The position numbers were made by a program, and so were the translations under genes. DNA of 64,000 nucleotides, taken from assembly GCA_027214125.1 (NCBI GenBank), contig JAPWHF010000004.1:223777-287776 (forward strand). Direction: 5' to 3'. This stretch comes from Zoogloeaceae bacterium G21618-S1. Lineage in GTDB: Bacteria > Pseudomonadota > Gammaproteobacteria > Burkholderiales > Rhodocyclaceae. Positions 9,325-18,635 of the stretch are shown one piece after another (the stretch's first letter is position 1; each line of letters opens with the position of its first letter). The notes beneath the pieces were generated by a model. That model was not told the DNA's origin, did no database searches, and saw nothing but the letters and a program-made list of their open reading frames with translations.

Positions 9325-10113
9325 ATGATGGGCCAACGTCGGCTTATCCCTTTCTCCATGCTGCTCATTCGATTTGTACTGTCCCAACTGGTGGGCTGGG
9401 CCTTGACCTTCGCCGCCCTCAAGCTCGGCGCGCCGCTGAGCGGTTTCGCGCTGGCGATCAGTCAGGGCGTTCTCGCCGCGTTCGCCAGCCGGGTGCTCCG
9501 GGCGCCGCGCTGGTGGCTCGTTTTCCACCTCGCCTTCACACCGCTGGTGTGGGCGGCCAGCGGACTCGGCATTTCGGCCGGCTGGTATCTGGCCGCGTTC
9601 ACGGTGCTCGCACTCTTCTACTGGACCAGTTTCCGCACCCAGGTGCCGCTCTTTTTGACCAATGCGACGACCACGCACGCCGTACTCGCCCTGCTGCCCG
9701 ACACGCCCGCCCGGGTGCTGGACGCGGGCGCAGGCACTGGCTCGCTGCTGCGGCCGCTCGCCGCCGCGCGGCCCGACTGCCATTTCGTGGGCATCGAAGC
9801 GGCCCCCGGCCCGTGGGTGATCGGCCGCCTGCTGGCGGCAGGCACGACCAATATCGACTGGCGGCGCGGTGACTTCTGGGCGGACGACTGGGCCGCCTAT
9901 GATCTGATCTACACCTTTCTGTCGCCAGTCCCCATGCCCGAGGTGTGGGCCAAGGCAAACACACAGATGCGCCCTGGCGCGCGGCTGGTGAGCAACAGCT
10001 TTGCGGTACCCGGGGTTGCGCCCGATTTTGTCGTGCCCGCCACCGAAGCGGGCGGTCGCGAACTGTATGTCTATTCGCCCGCGGCGAAAGGCAAAGCGCC
10101 AATAAAGGGATAA
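9325..10113 (+). CDS. membrane-anchored class I SAM-dependent methyltransferase
   Basis: A protein of 262 residues or fewer. The N-terminal third has about three hydrophobic segments (LLIRFVLSQLVGWALTFAAL; ALAISQGVLAAFA; a third near residues 80-105). The C-terminal part is a class I methyltransferase with motif I VLDAGAGTGSLLRPLA (about residue 129) and an acidic end to strand 2 (GIEAA). The substrate is unknown. No ribosome-binding site is obvious; ATG codons at 9325, 9328 and 9358 are all possible, and 9358 would start just before the first membrane segment. A ParA-like gene follows. Confidence 0.7.
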   Translation: MMGQRRLIPFSMLLIRFVLSQLVGWALTFAALKLGAPLSGFALAISQGVLAAFASRVLRAPRWWLVFHLAFTPLVWAASGLGISAGWYLAAFTVLALFYWTSFRTQVPLFLTNATTTHAVLALLPDTPARVLDAGAGTGSLLRPLAAARPDCHFVGIEAAPGPWVIGRLLAAGTTNIDWRRGDFWADDWAAYDLIYTFLSPVPMPEVWAKANTQMRPGARLVSNSFAVPGVAPDFVVPATEAGGRELYVYSPAAKGKAPIKG

Positions 10114-10199
10114 AAACCGGTCAGTTCTACCGGCCGCCGACCTCGATGCGCGACGATAATTCGATCATGCGGCATCGGCCGCGCTTCGGAACTACCGTC

Positions 10200-10904
10200 A
10201 TGGCTGACATCATTTGCGTGATCGGGAACAAGGGTGGAACCGGCAAGACCACCCTCTCGCACATGCTCTGCCAGGGGCTTGGCCTCCTTGGGCAGCGCTC
10301 CGCGTGCGTGCTCACCGACACTTCCCGCGAACCGCTCGCCCCCAATGGCCGACGCTATGTCACGGCCGACGCGCGCACACCCGAAAGCCTCACCAAGGTG
10401 GTCGACAAACTGCGCACCATGGACGGCTGGCTGGGCGTGATCGACGGCGGCGGCAATCGGCCCGAGGTGGACCGGCGCCTGTACGCGCTGGCCGACATCA
10501 TCCTGCTGCCGTTTCGTGAGTCGCACGAAGATATCCGCACGGTCGTCGCCGACATGGAACGCTTCCCCCGGGCCTATGCCCTGCCCTCGCAGTGGCCGAC
10601 CAATCCGTGGGCACGAGAGGCCGCCGACCGCAGCGTGGCGCAATGGATGAGCGCCTATCGGCACCGCATCCTGCGGCCGGTCAACGGTTTGTCATCAACC
10701 AAACTCTTATTGCAACGTGAAGTGCCGGATCAACTTCCGACGCCACTGGCCAACGCCTGCCGAGGCATTGCCCGGCAGATGCTGGATGTAATGGAAATTG
10801 AATACCGCGACACCAAAGACCCGGAAGAAGAAGCCGGCAACGCCGACGAGGCGATGGCAGTCGCCGACAGCTTGCCGCACTACGCCAACGGCCATCCGCG
10901 CTAG
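10200..10904 (+). CDS. orphan ParA/MinD-type ATPase
   Basis: A 234-residue protein opening MADIICVIGNKGGTGKTTLS, with the deviant Walker A motif KGGTGKTT characteristic of ParA/MinD/CobQ-type ATPases (residues 11-18), a Walker B-like strand LGVIDGGGNRPEVD (about 80) and a later strand IILLPF. No parB or min gene is adjacent, so it is an orphan that might position some cellular cargo or act as a small exchange regulator. An upstream extension of the frame lacks similarity; the ATG at 10200 places the Walker loop at the usual distance. I cannot assign a cargo. The acidic C-terminal tail after residue 200 appears disordered. Confidence 0.7.
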   Translation: MADIICVIGNKGGTGKTTLSHMLCQGLGLLGQRSACVLTDTSREPLAPNGRRYVTADARTPESLTKVVDKLRTMDGWLGVIDGGGNRPEVDRRLYALADIILLPFRESHEDIRTVVADMERFPRAYALPSQWPTNPWAREAADRSVAQWMSAYRHRILRPVNGLSSTKLLLQREVPDQLPTPLANACRGIARQMLDVMEIEYRDTKDPEEEAGNADEAMAVADSLPHYANGHPR

Positions 10905-10945
10905 GATCGGTTGCCCGCGCCGCGCCGGGGCAGCCGTGCGTAATT

Positions 10946-11575
10946 TTATACGCGCGACCCGTGACGGGTGATCACCAACACCGCCTGCGCGCGATTGGTG
11001 ACATTCAGGGCACGGAAGATCGCCGACATATGCACCTTCACCGTCCCTTCAGACAGGCCCAGCAGTTCGGCAATTTCGCGGTTGGTGCGCCCCTGCGCGA
11101 GCAATTCCATGACGCGGGTCTGCGCAGTTGTCAGGCCAAAGCGATCCTGCACCGGGGCGCCACTGCGCCGACGTGCACCGGTGGCGTCTTCCTTGGGCGT
11201 ATAGACGCCCCCGTTGAGTACAATCCGAATCGCCTCGAGCAACTCTTCGCTTGAGCAGGACTTCGGCACGAAGCCAGAGGCTCCGGCCTTCAAGGCGCGC
11301 TGAATTGAAGCGCTATCGTCCAGCGCAGACACGACAATCGCCGGCACATCCGGGAAGCGCTTGGCCAAAATGGCCAGCAGCGAAAATCCGTTCATGTCCG
11401 GCAACATCAAATCGATGACAGCCAGATCCCACTCCGGATCGCGCTCAAGCTCCGCCAAGGCCTCATCCGCCGCCTTGAAGCCCGAGCACTGAACCCCTTC
11501 TTCCAAACGCATCAGCGTCTGCGACATGGCTTCACGCACTAAGACGTGATCTTCAACCACCAGAATCTTGGTCAC
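10946..11575 (-). CDS. NarL/LuxR-type response regulator
   Basis: A 209-residue regulator: receiver domain at 1-120 with the acidic pair in VVEDH (residues 8-9) and the phospho-acceptor D55 (AVIDLMLPD), then a LuxR-type helix-turn-helix at about 145-200 (LTTAQTRVMELLAQGRTNRE). I chose the GTG at 11573-11575: GGAG lies 8 bases upstream and the reading starts VTKILVVEDH as in this family. It is divergent from a TonB-dependent receptor whose downstream genes include a hybrid kinase, the likely partner (inference). Confidence 0.88.
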   Translation of the reverse strand: MTKILVVEDHVLVREAMSQTLMRLEEGVQCSGFKAADEALAELERDPEWDLAVIDLMLPDMNGFSLLAILAKRFPDVPAIVVSALDDSASIQRALKAGASGFVPKSCSSEELLEAIRIVLNGGVYTPKEDATGARRRSGAPVQDRFGLTTAQTRVMELLAQGRTNREIAELLGLSEGTVKVHMSAIFRALNVTNRAQAVLVITRHGSRV

Positions 11576-11869
11576 GCACACTTCTCCATTTGCATCCGAG
11601 CATGCTTGGGTGCCGCCCGCGGTCATTCCAATTCACACATTCCGAAAGGATAGCACGCCGCCATGCAAATCAGCGTTGCAACATTGCGTCCTGCCGCATC
11701 CGTCCTTCCTCCTATTTTGCGTGATCGGCGACGCCGATGAAACCAGCGGCACCAGCGTGCGTTCTACCCTATGCGCGTGCGCTCAATCCGGTGACAATGG
11801 AGGCGTTTCCGTTCCTACTCAACGGCTCCTTGCTCCTGAAAAAACCGGAGCGACACCGTCCAGCTCACC
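11576..11869. promoter_or_regulatory. divergent promoter region between response regulator and TonB-dependent receptor
   Basis: A 294-base non-coding gap. The clearest element is a 15-base palindrome ATCGGCG-A-CGCCGAT at 11724-11738, roughly central, a candidate operator for the adjacent NarL-type regulator. No confident -35/-10 pair was found by eye, and the receptor gene has only a distant GGAG before its ATG. Confidence 0.35.
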
Positions 11870-13837
11870 ATGCCCAGTCGACACACCACTTGGGCCGCCG
11901 CACTCACGCTTGCTGCGTTGGCCCTCCCATCACATGGCGCGCCTGACGCTGCCGCCAGCGAAATGCGTTTTCTGGACGACATCCCGGTAGTGCTCTCGGC
12001 GGCGCGCCTGGTCCAGCCACTCAAGGACGCGCCTGGTGCTGTCACGATCATCGACCGCGCCATGATTCGCGCATCAGGCGCGCGGGATGTGGCCGAACTG
12101 CTTACCTGGGTGCCGGGTTTTCAGACGGGCCGCAAGAACGGTTCGACCGCGCTGACGACCTACCACGGCCTGTCAGACGACGCCCCCCGGCGCATGCTGG
12201 TGCGGGTGGACGGCCGCTCGGCCTACTCGCCATATTTCATCAGCGGCATCGAATGGGCCAAAATCAGCGTCGATATTGATGACATCGAGCGAATCGAGGT
12301 CTTTCGCGGCTCCAACGCCGCCGCCTATGGCAGCAATGCTTTCCTCGGCGTGGTCAACATCATCACCCGGCCCGCCGCCGACACCCCGCGCTACCGGGTA
12401 CGACTCACCGAGGGCGAGAACGGCATCCAGGAGCGCGTGCTGTCGACCCGCCAGCAATTCGGCGACGTCACGGCCCGGCTGACGGTCGGGCGACAAGGCG
12501 ACAACGGCCTCGCCCCCATCGACGACACCTATCGCAACCAACGGGTCGACGCCCGCGTCGACTGGCAACTGACTCCCGACCAGGAAGTCGAGTTCCACCT
12601 GGGCTTTGCCGACGGACGGGCGCGGACCGGACTGACAACCGATGTCTCCGACCCAGCGCGCAGCGTCGACAACTACACCGGTTTCGGTCAGATTCGCTGG
12701 CGCAAACAGCTTGGCCTGGGCGACGAAATCAAGGCAACCTATTTTCATCAGGAAGAGCGCGCGGCCGATGCGTTCTTTGTGCCACTTGGAGGTGGCCTGG
12801 GAGTGCCAGTCAACTACGGGAATAGAGCGCTGCGTGATGACATCGAAGTTGAGCATCTGATCCACCCCAGAGGCGATCTGCGACTGGCGTGGGGCGTCGG
12901 TCTGCGCGAAGATCGGGTGAGCTCAACGCAAATATTCAACACCGACGACAACATCATTGTCCGCCAGACCCGACTCTTCGCCAACACCGAATGGCAAGTC
13001 AGTCCGCACTGGACGCTCAACGCCGGCGCCATGCTGGAAAAAACCAATGAGACCGGCCTGCGCCTTTCGCCGCGCTTTGCAGCCAACTTCCACGTCGTAC
13101 CCGACACCACGCTGCGTGCGGCCGTGAGCCGTGCCTACCGCAACCTCACCCCCTTCGAGCGGCAAGCGGATGTCAGATTCTATGAGAGCAGCACCGGAAC
13201 GCTCGTGCGCCAAAGCTTCCAGCCCTCGCCGGGCCTGAGGCCGGAGCGCATCACCACGCGTGAAATAGGCATCCGCCAGGAATGGCAAAGTGGCCGCAGC
13301 AACATCGATCTCCGACTCTTTGATGAACGGGTCGAGGATATGCTTCGCCGAATTACATCCCCCTCCAACGCAAACCCTGCCCCGGTTCTCAACACAAACG
13401 GGGAGACCCCGCATTACACCAACGGCGGCTATGCGCGAATTCGTGGTGCTGAATTGACCGGTCTATATCGTCCGACACATGACACATGGATCGGCGGGCA
13501 TTATGCTTCGTTGGATATCAACAGCAACGACGAATTTGCAGATCGTTCGGCGCCGAATGAGCAGTTTTCGGTATTCGCGGCGGCACAAGTTCTCCCCGGA
13601 TGGCATATGAGTCTAACGCACCACTTTGTCGGCAGCATGCAGTGGTATACCCAGGACAAGAACCGCTTGAAAGCCTATCGTCAAACCAACCTGCGCCTGG
13701 CGCACGGCTTTGCAGCACGGGGCCTGCGCGGTGAAATCGCGGTCGGCGTGCAGCACTGGACCGACGCATTTGCCGACTACCTACCATCACTGACCCGACC
13801 GACCCAGGCCTACGCGACGCTGAGACTGGAGTACTAG
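11870..13837 (+). CDS. TonB-dependent outer-membrane receptor
   Basis: A 655-residue outer-membrane protein with a signal peptide (residues 1-23, ending SHGA). A plug domain at about 40-160 (DAPGAVTIIDRAMIRASGARDVAELL... and an FRGSNAAAYGSNAFLGVVNI strand) is followed by a beta-barrel that closes with the aromatic residue of TLRLEY. The substrate is unknown; the length is close to cobalamin/siderophore-type receptors. It heads a set with a periplasmic binding protein and a hybrid kinase, and is divergent from a response regulator. This suggests that ligand uptake and signalling are linked (inference). Later genes in the set follow after a gap of 105 bases. Confidence 0.88.
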   Translation: MPSRHTTWAAALTLAALALPSHGAPDAAASEMRFLDDIPVVLSAARLVQPLKDAPGAVTIIDRAMIRASGARDVAELLTWVPGFQTGRKNGSTALTTYHGLSDDAPRRMLVRVDGRSAYSPYFISGIEWAKISVDIDDIERIEVFRGSNAAAYGSNAFLGVVNIITRPAADTPRYRVRLTEGENGIQERVLSTRQQFGDVTARLTVGRQGDNGLAPIDDTYRNQRVDARVDWQLTPDQEVEFHLGFADGRARTGLTTDVSDPARSVDNYTGFGQIRWRKQLGLGDEIKATYFHQEERAADAFFVPLGGGLGVPVNYGNRALRDDIEVEHLIHPRGDLRLAWGVGLREDRVSSTQIFNTDDNIIVRQTRLFANTEWQVSPHWTLNAGAMLEKTNETGLRLSPRFAANFHVVPDTTLRAAVSRAYRNLTPFERQADVRFYESSTGTLVRQSFQPSPGLRPERITTREIGIRQEWQSGRSNIDLRLFDERVEDMLRRITSPSNANPAPVLNTNGETPHYTNGGYARIRGAELTGLYRPTHDTWIGGHYASLDINSNDEFADRSAPNEQFSVFAAAQVLPGWHMSLTHHFVGSMQWYTQDKNRLKAYRQTNLRLAHGFAARGLRGEIAVGVQHWTDAFADYLPSLTRPTQAYATLRLEY

Positions 13838-13942
13838 GGCATGGCGTCAATCGACCCGTCGGACCAGAGAACGACAAAAGGCCCCCGACTCTCCCGGCCT
13901 GGTGTCTCCTGCATTTCCGGGCGCCGGCACTAAAGCCCCCTC

Positions 13943-14863
13943 ATGAGACGCTCAGGCGCCCGTCTTCTTCGCGCTCTTGTCATGTTGCTGTGCTGCATGG
14001 CCGGATCGCTAATGGCGGCACCAAGCATCTACCTCGTCCTGAGCGGCGACGCAGAGGCCTACCAACGCACGGCGCAAACTGCAGCCGACACCTTGCAAGC
14101 CAGTCTCCCCGGTGTAGAAACGATCCGCACCGACATCGACAGTCTCGACACCCAAACGCTACAGGCCGACGACGTGCTGATCAGCATCGGTACGCGAGCC
14201 GCACAAGTATTGTCGCAGCGGCCCGGCCAGCGGCTCATCTGCTCGCTGCTCACCGAGCAAAGCTACAACGCCTTGCCGCCCGCCACGCCGGGCCAGCGCA
14301 CCGCGGTTTTCATCGACCAACCCGTATCCCGGCAATTGGCGCTGATTCGCGCCGGCCTGCCCGAATGGTCACGCATCGCGATCGTGCACGGCGCTGAGTC
14401 GCGCGATTTCGTCAAAGACATCAACGCGGCCGCCCCCGCACTTGGCCTGACCGTCAGCGCAGCCAAGGTCTCCAGCAATCAAACGCTCTACAACGCCTTG
14501 CAGGCGGTGCTGGCCTCGCCGTCCGTTCTGCTCGCCGTCCCCGACCCAAACGTGTTCAACAACTTCACCATCCAGAACGTCTTGCTCACCGCCTACCGGC
14601 ACCGCTCCCCGGTCGTCGGCTTTTCACCCGCTTATGTCCGTGCGGGCGCCGTCATGGCGGTGTATTCCAGCCCGGAGCAGATGGGCCGGCAAGCCGCCGA
14701 AATTGCCGTTCAAAACCTTCTCGGAGGCCCTTTGCCCGAGGCCAGGCACCCGGCCTACTTCTCGGTCAGCGTCAACCCGCACGTGGCGCGCTCACTGTCC
14801 ATCGATCTGCCCGATACCGCCACCCTCGAGGCGCTGATTCGCCGCCAGGAGAGCGCGCGATGA
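13943..14863 (+). CDS. periplasmic substrate-binding protein of the ABC_sub_bind type
   Basis: A 306-residue secreted protein with a signal peptide of about 25 residues (LVMLLCCMAGSLMAAPS). The body resembles the ABC substrate-binding family related to TrpX/YtfQ-like proteins, with SIGTRAAQVLSQ near residue 75 and LLAVPDPNVFNNFTIQNVLL near 195, where the family recognises its ligand hinge. No permease or ATPase gene is adjacent. Instead the stop codon overlaps the start of a hybrid kinase by 4 bases (ATGA), so it most likely serves as the kinase's ligand-sensing partner (inference). Confidence 0.78.
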   Translation: MRRSGARLLRALVMLLCCMAGSLMAAPSIYLVLSGDAEAYQRTAQTAADTLQASLPGVETIRTDIDSLDTQTLQADDVLISIGTRAAQVLSQRPGQRLICSLLTEQSYNALPPATPGQRTAVFIDQPVSRQLALIRAGLPEWSRIAIVHGAESRDFVKDINAAAPALGLTVSAAKVSSNQTLYNALQAVLASPSVLLAVPDPNVFNNFTIQNVLLTAYRHRSPVVGFSPAYVRAGAVMAVYSSPEQMGRQAAEIAVQNLLGGPLPEARHPAYFSVSVNPHVARSLSIDLPDTATLEALIRRQESAR

Positions 14864-16779
14864 TCCAGTCCTGGGGCATCCGCGCCCGCGTCATTCTGGC
14901 GGCGGTGGTACCGGCCATCGTACTGGCCGTGTTCATGACGATCTACTACACCCACTCGCGCATTGCCGACCTCGAAGAGGCCTACCGCGATCGCGGCCGC
15001 GCCTTTGCCCGCCAGATTGCCAGCGCGACCGAGTACGCCGTCTTCTCGAACAACCGCGAAGACATACGCCGCCTGCTCGATGGCACCCGCGCCGAAGAAG
15101 GCGTTCGCGGCATCATGACCGCCGACACCTCCGGCCAGGAACTCGCGCGCAGCGGCGTCATCTCCGCCGACGTCCCCCTGCGCCGACCGACCCAATCCGT
15201 CGACGAAGCCTTCGACCAAACGCTGCGCTTCTACGAACCGATCCTGCCCACCCGGCTCGACGTCGACCTCCTCGCCTTCAACGAAGTCCAGCAAGGCAGC
15301 AGCACCCAGCAACTTGGCGTCGTCACCCTGGATCTGTCCCGCACCCGGCTCGATGCGCAACGCGACGCGCTCCTCTGGACCGGTCTGTCGGCGCTCATGC
15401 TGGTGCTCGCCGGCAGCGTGTTGCTGGCCATTCGCATGAGTCAGGGTGTCAGCCAGCCTATCCGCAACGTCGCCGAAGCGGTCGGCCGGATTGGCGCCGG
15501 ACGCCTGAACGAGCGTGTTGAGGTGCGTGGCGGTGGCAGCCTCAGTCGTCTCGCCGTCGGCGTCAACGACATGGCCGAGCGCCTCCAGGGCGCCCGCGAC
15601 GACATGACCCGACGCATCGCAGAGGCGACTTCCGAGCTGCGTGCGAGCAAGGAAGAAGCCGAACGCGCCGACATCGCCAAGTCCCGCTTTCTGGCCGCTG
15701 CCAGCCACGACCTGCGCCAGCCGATGCATGCGCTCGGGCTGTTCATCGCCGAGCTCAGCGAAAAAGACCACCCTCAGGCCACGCACCGTCTCGTGCGCCA
15801 GATTGCGGCCTCAGCCGAGGCCATGGAAAACCTGCTGGACAGCCTGCTCGACATCTCCCGCCTCGACGCCGGCGCGCTGCAGCCGAACATCCAGCCCACG
15901 CCCGTGCAGCCCATTCTCGATCGCATCGCCAACGACTTCCACATCTGGGCCGAAGAGCGTCACCTGCAGCTTCGGGTGCGCCCCTGCCCACACTGGATCG
16001 CCACCGACCCCCTGCTGTTCGAGCGCATTCTGTCCAACCTGGTCAGCAACGCCATCCGTTACACCGATCGTGGCTGCATCCTCATCGCCTGCCGCCCCGA
16101 GCGGGACCTTCTCCGCGTCGAAGTCCGCGACAACGGCCGGGGGATCGAAAGCGACGCCCAGGAATTGATCTTTCAAGAATTCGTCCAGCTCGACAACCCG
16201 GAGCGCGCCCGCAGCAAGGGGCTTGGCCTCGGCCTGGCCATCGTCCGTCGACTCACCCAGCTCCTCAGTCACCGCCTGAGCCTGCGCTCGGGACCCGGCT
16301 GGGGCTCGGTATTCGGCGTCAGCGCCCGACGCGTTCCACCCGAAGCACTCGCCACGATTGCCCCCACCGACCGCCAGCCGGGCAGCCTGCAGAACGTCCG
16401 GATCGCCATCCTCGACGACGACCCGCTCGCCCTCGAAAGCCTCAATAGCCTGCTGTGCTCATGGGGTTGTGAGGTCACCTCGGCCGCCATGCCGTCGGCG
16501 CTACTGGACGCCCTCGCCGGCGGCCCCATGCCCGACATCCTGATTACCGACTACCGCCTCCAGGAGCACCAGACCGGGCTCGACGTCATTGGCAGCCTGC
16601 GCAACGCCTTCGGTCACCGCCTGCGGGCCATTCTGATCAGCGGCGACACCGCCCCCGAACCCGCCGATCGCGCGCGGGCAGCGGGCGTCCCACTGCTGCA
16701 CAAGCCGGTGCGCCCCGCCAAGTTGCGCGCGCTGGTACAACGGATGCTGAGCGACGACGCATCGGACGACAGCAATTAG
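14860..16779 (+). CDS. hybrid sensor histidine kinase with C-terminal receiver
   Basis: A 639-residue inner-membrane kinase. Membrane segment at 10-30, periplasmic sensor domain at about 31-168, second membrane segment at about 170-190, then HAMP. The HisKA box AAASHDLRQPMHALGLF has its histidine near 282. The HATPase domain has N box NLVSNAIRYTD and G boxes DNGRGI and GLGLGLAIV. A receiver domain begins near 515, with its aspartate in ITDYRLQ near 562 and the lysine in LLHKPVRP. Its ATG overlaps the preceding binding-protein stop, and CAGGAG supplies the ribosome-binding site. The NarL-type regulator at 10946-11575 is the nearest candidate output. Confidence 0.88.
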   Translation: MIQSWGIRARVILAAVVPAIVLAVFMTIYYTHSRIADLEEAYRDRGRAFARQIASATEYAVFSNNREDIRRLLDGTRAEEGVRGIMTADTSGQELARSGVISADVPLRRPTQSVDEAFDQTLRFYEPILPTRLDVDLLAFNEVQQGSSTQQLGVVTLDLSRTRLDAQRDALLWTGLSALMLVLAGSVLLAIRMSQGVSQPIRNVAEAVGRIGAGRLNERVEVRGGGSLSRLAVGVNDMAERLQGARDDMTRRIAEATSELRASKEEAERADIAKSRFLAAASHDLRQPMHALGLFIAELSEKDHPQATHRLVRQIAASAEAMENLLDSLLDISRLDAGALQPNIQPTPVQPILDRIANDFHIWAEERHLQLRVRPCPHWIATDPLLFERILSNLVSNAIRYTDRGCILIACRPERDLLRVEVRDNGRGIESDAQELIFQEFVQLDNPERARSKGLGLGLAIVRRLTQLLSHRLSLRSGPGWGSVFGVSARRVPPEALATIAPTDRQPGSLQNVRIAILDDDPLALESLNSLLCSWGCEVTSAAMPSALLDALAGGPMPDILITDYRLQEHQTGLDVIGSLRNAFGHRLRAILISGDTAPEPADRARAAGVPLLHKPVRPAKLRALVQRMLSDDASDDSN

Positions 16780-16896
16780 CCACTCGCCATCCCCGCATCA
16801 CCAGGCCTACCACGACCAAATGCTGCCATGCACCATGCATTTAGGTGCTGGCTCAGCTAAGATCAACGCTCAGACTGAAAACCCACGGAGCCCGCA

Positions 16897-17532
16897 ATGA
16901 GCCACGAATCCTCGTCCGACCCTCTCGATTTTGTGCGCAACATGTGGAACGGCATGGGCTTCTCACTGCCCGGCATGGTCACGCCCACGCTGGATGTAGA
17001 CGAACTCGAAAAGCGCATCACCGACATGAAGGCCGTCGAAGGCTGGCTCAAGATGAATCTCAACATGCTGCAAATGAGCATCCAGGGCCTCGAGATGCAG
17101 CATGCCACCCTGACCACGATCAAGGCCATGGGCGAAGCCACCCGCCAGAAAGGCCCGGACGTTGCCGATTCCGGAACCTCGGCTACCACCAATCCCTTCA
17201 ACAACGCCGCCTTGTGGTCATGGCTGCAAGCCATGAGTGGAGCAGCACCCGCCGAAGCGCCCCCCCAGGCGGCACCACAGAGCGAGGCGCCAACATCCAC
17301 TGCAGAAGGCGGCAATCCGTTTGCCGATGTCGCCGCGGCAGCAACCAACGCGGCAGCCAGCGCCGCGATGTGGCCCTGGCAATTGATGCCCGAGAAAGCG
17401 CCCGAAAAAAAGACCGCGCCGACTAAAAAACCGGCGGCTAAAAAGCCCGCAAGCAGCGCCCGCGCAAAGCCTGCCGCCGCGCGCGCACCCGCCGCCAAGA
17501 AGCCGGCTGCCACACCCCGCAAAAAAACCTGA
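16897..17532 (+). CDS. PhaM-like polyhydroxyalkanoate granule-associated protein
   Basis: A 211-residue protein whose N-terminal 90 residues (DPLDFVRNMWNGMGFSLPGM, then DVDELEKRITDMKAVEGWL and the helical MLQMSIQGLEMQHATL) match the PhaM type from Ralstonia, which activates PHA synthase and links granules to the nucleoid. The C-terminal 45 residues are a Lys/Ala/Pro tail (KKPAAKKPASSARAK...), histone-like and probably nucleic-acid binding. GGAG lies 8 bases before the ATG. No PHA synthase gene is in the window. The middle segment of about 70 residues is Ala/Pro-rich linker. Confidence 0.75.
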   Translation: MSHESSSDPLDFVRNMWNGMGFSLPGMVTPTLDVDELEKRITDMKAVEGWLKMNLNMLQMSIQGLEMQHATLTTIKAMGEATRQKGPDVADSGTSATTNPFNNAALWSWLQAMSGAAPAEAPPQAAPQSEAPTSTAEGGNPFADVAAAATNAAASAAMWPWQLMPEKAPEKKTAPTKKPAAKKPASSARAKPAAARAPAAKKPAATPRKKT

Positions 17533-17593
17533 GCACGCGACGCGCGCAGCACGCCACAAAAGCACCGAGCCCGGCATCATCAGCGAGGTGCGT

Positions 17594-18490
17594 CTAGCCG
17601 CGCAGCAGGCCGAGCCAGAACGTCAGTGAAGGCACGGCCAACAGTGTGGTGGCGGAGATCAGCCACGCCACCCCCGGCCCGTCGCCGCCCATTCGCATCG
17701 CCAGAATGTAGGCCGATGACGCGGACGGCAGCGCGGCGAACATCACCGCCACATCGCGCGCCACGCCGGACAAGCCCAGCCATGGACCGACAAACCACAC
17801 CACGGCGGGCAGGCACAACAATTTGACCGCCATGATCCACACCGAACCCGCCCAGCGGCCACCCGCCTGCCCCCAGCGCAGCGCCGCGCCCACCGCCAGC
17901 AGGCCCAGCGCAATCGATGCGTCGGCCAGGCGACCCAAGAACGACTGAGCCGGCAGCGCCAGCGTTCCGCCCAGCAGATTGAACGCCAGCCCGGCGAGTG
18001 TTGCCAGGATCAACGGATTCTTCGCCAGCTCGCGCAACACCCCGCCCTGACCGTGACGTGCCATCAAACCTACCGCCATGACGTTGGCGAAGGGCACCAT
18101 GGTGCCGCACAACACGCCCATGGTCGCGAGGCCTTCGGCACCGTGCACTTTGCCGGCAATCGCCATGCCGATATAGGTGTTGAACCGAAAGGCGCATTGC
18201 ACGCGCGACGCAAAACCCATCGACGACAGCCCGGCAAGCGGCCGCGCCGCGAGCCCGAGGAAAAACCCCGATCCCATCACCGCCAAGCCCGCCAGAAACA
18301 ACGGCAAGGTGGTTTCCAGATCAATCTGCGCACGCGCCAGGGCACCAAACAGCAAGGCTGGAAACAGCACGAAATACACCATCTTCTCGAGGCCCGGCCA
18401 AAACCCTTCGCCGAAACCGCCATAGCGGCGCAGCAGTGCGCCGAGCAGAATCAGCGAAAAATCCGGCAGCAGAAGCAGAAACGTCTCCAT
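17594..18490 (-). CDS. AEC-family (auxin efflux carrier-like) permease
   Basis: A 298-residue inner-membrane protein with about ten hydrophobic segments, starting METFLLLLPDFSLILLGALL. It matches the AEC family, whose bacterial members export or exchange organic acids such as malate or malonate; the substrate here is unknown. The reading frame extends about 100 codons upstream without membrane character or similarity, so I start at the ATG at 18490, though no ribosome-binding site is evident. It is divergent from the ferritin-like gene at 18636. Confidence 0.8.
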   Translation of the reverse strand: METFLLLLPDFSLILLGALLRRYGGFGEGFWPGLEKMVYFVLFPALLFGALARAQIDLETTLPLFLAGLAVMGSGFFLGLAARPLAGLSSMGFASRVQCAFRFNTYIGMAIAGKVHGAEGLATMGVLCGTMVPFANVMAVGLMARHGQGGVLRELAKNPLILATLAGLAFNLLGGTLALPAQSFLGRLADASIALGLLAVGAALRWGQAGGRWAGSVWIMAVKLLCLPAVVWFVGPWLGLSGVARDVAVMFAALPSASSAYILAMRMGGDGPGVAWLISATTLLAVPSLTFWLGLLRG

Positions 18491-18635
18491 GAACGCGAGG
18501 ATACCCGTGGCTCGCGACGCGCGACATCCGCAATACACACATTCTTTTTGCCACCGGTGCATCCAGTGCCGGAGCTGGTCCGTACAGGAGACAAGGGTGG
18601 CCATCGCCGCCCCCTTGCCCACAACGGAGATCACC

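Noticed and set aside
11724-11738. Intrinsic terminator of the response regulator
   Set aside because: It lies upstream of both divergent genes and has only a 7-bp stem with a one-base centre and no T-run, so an operator is the better reading.
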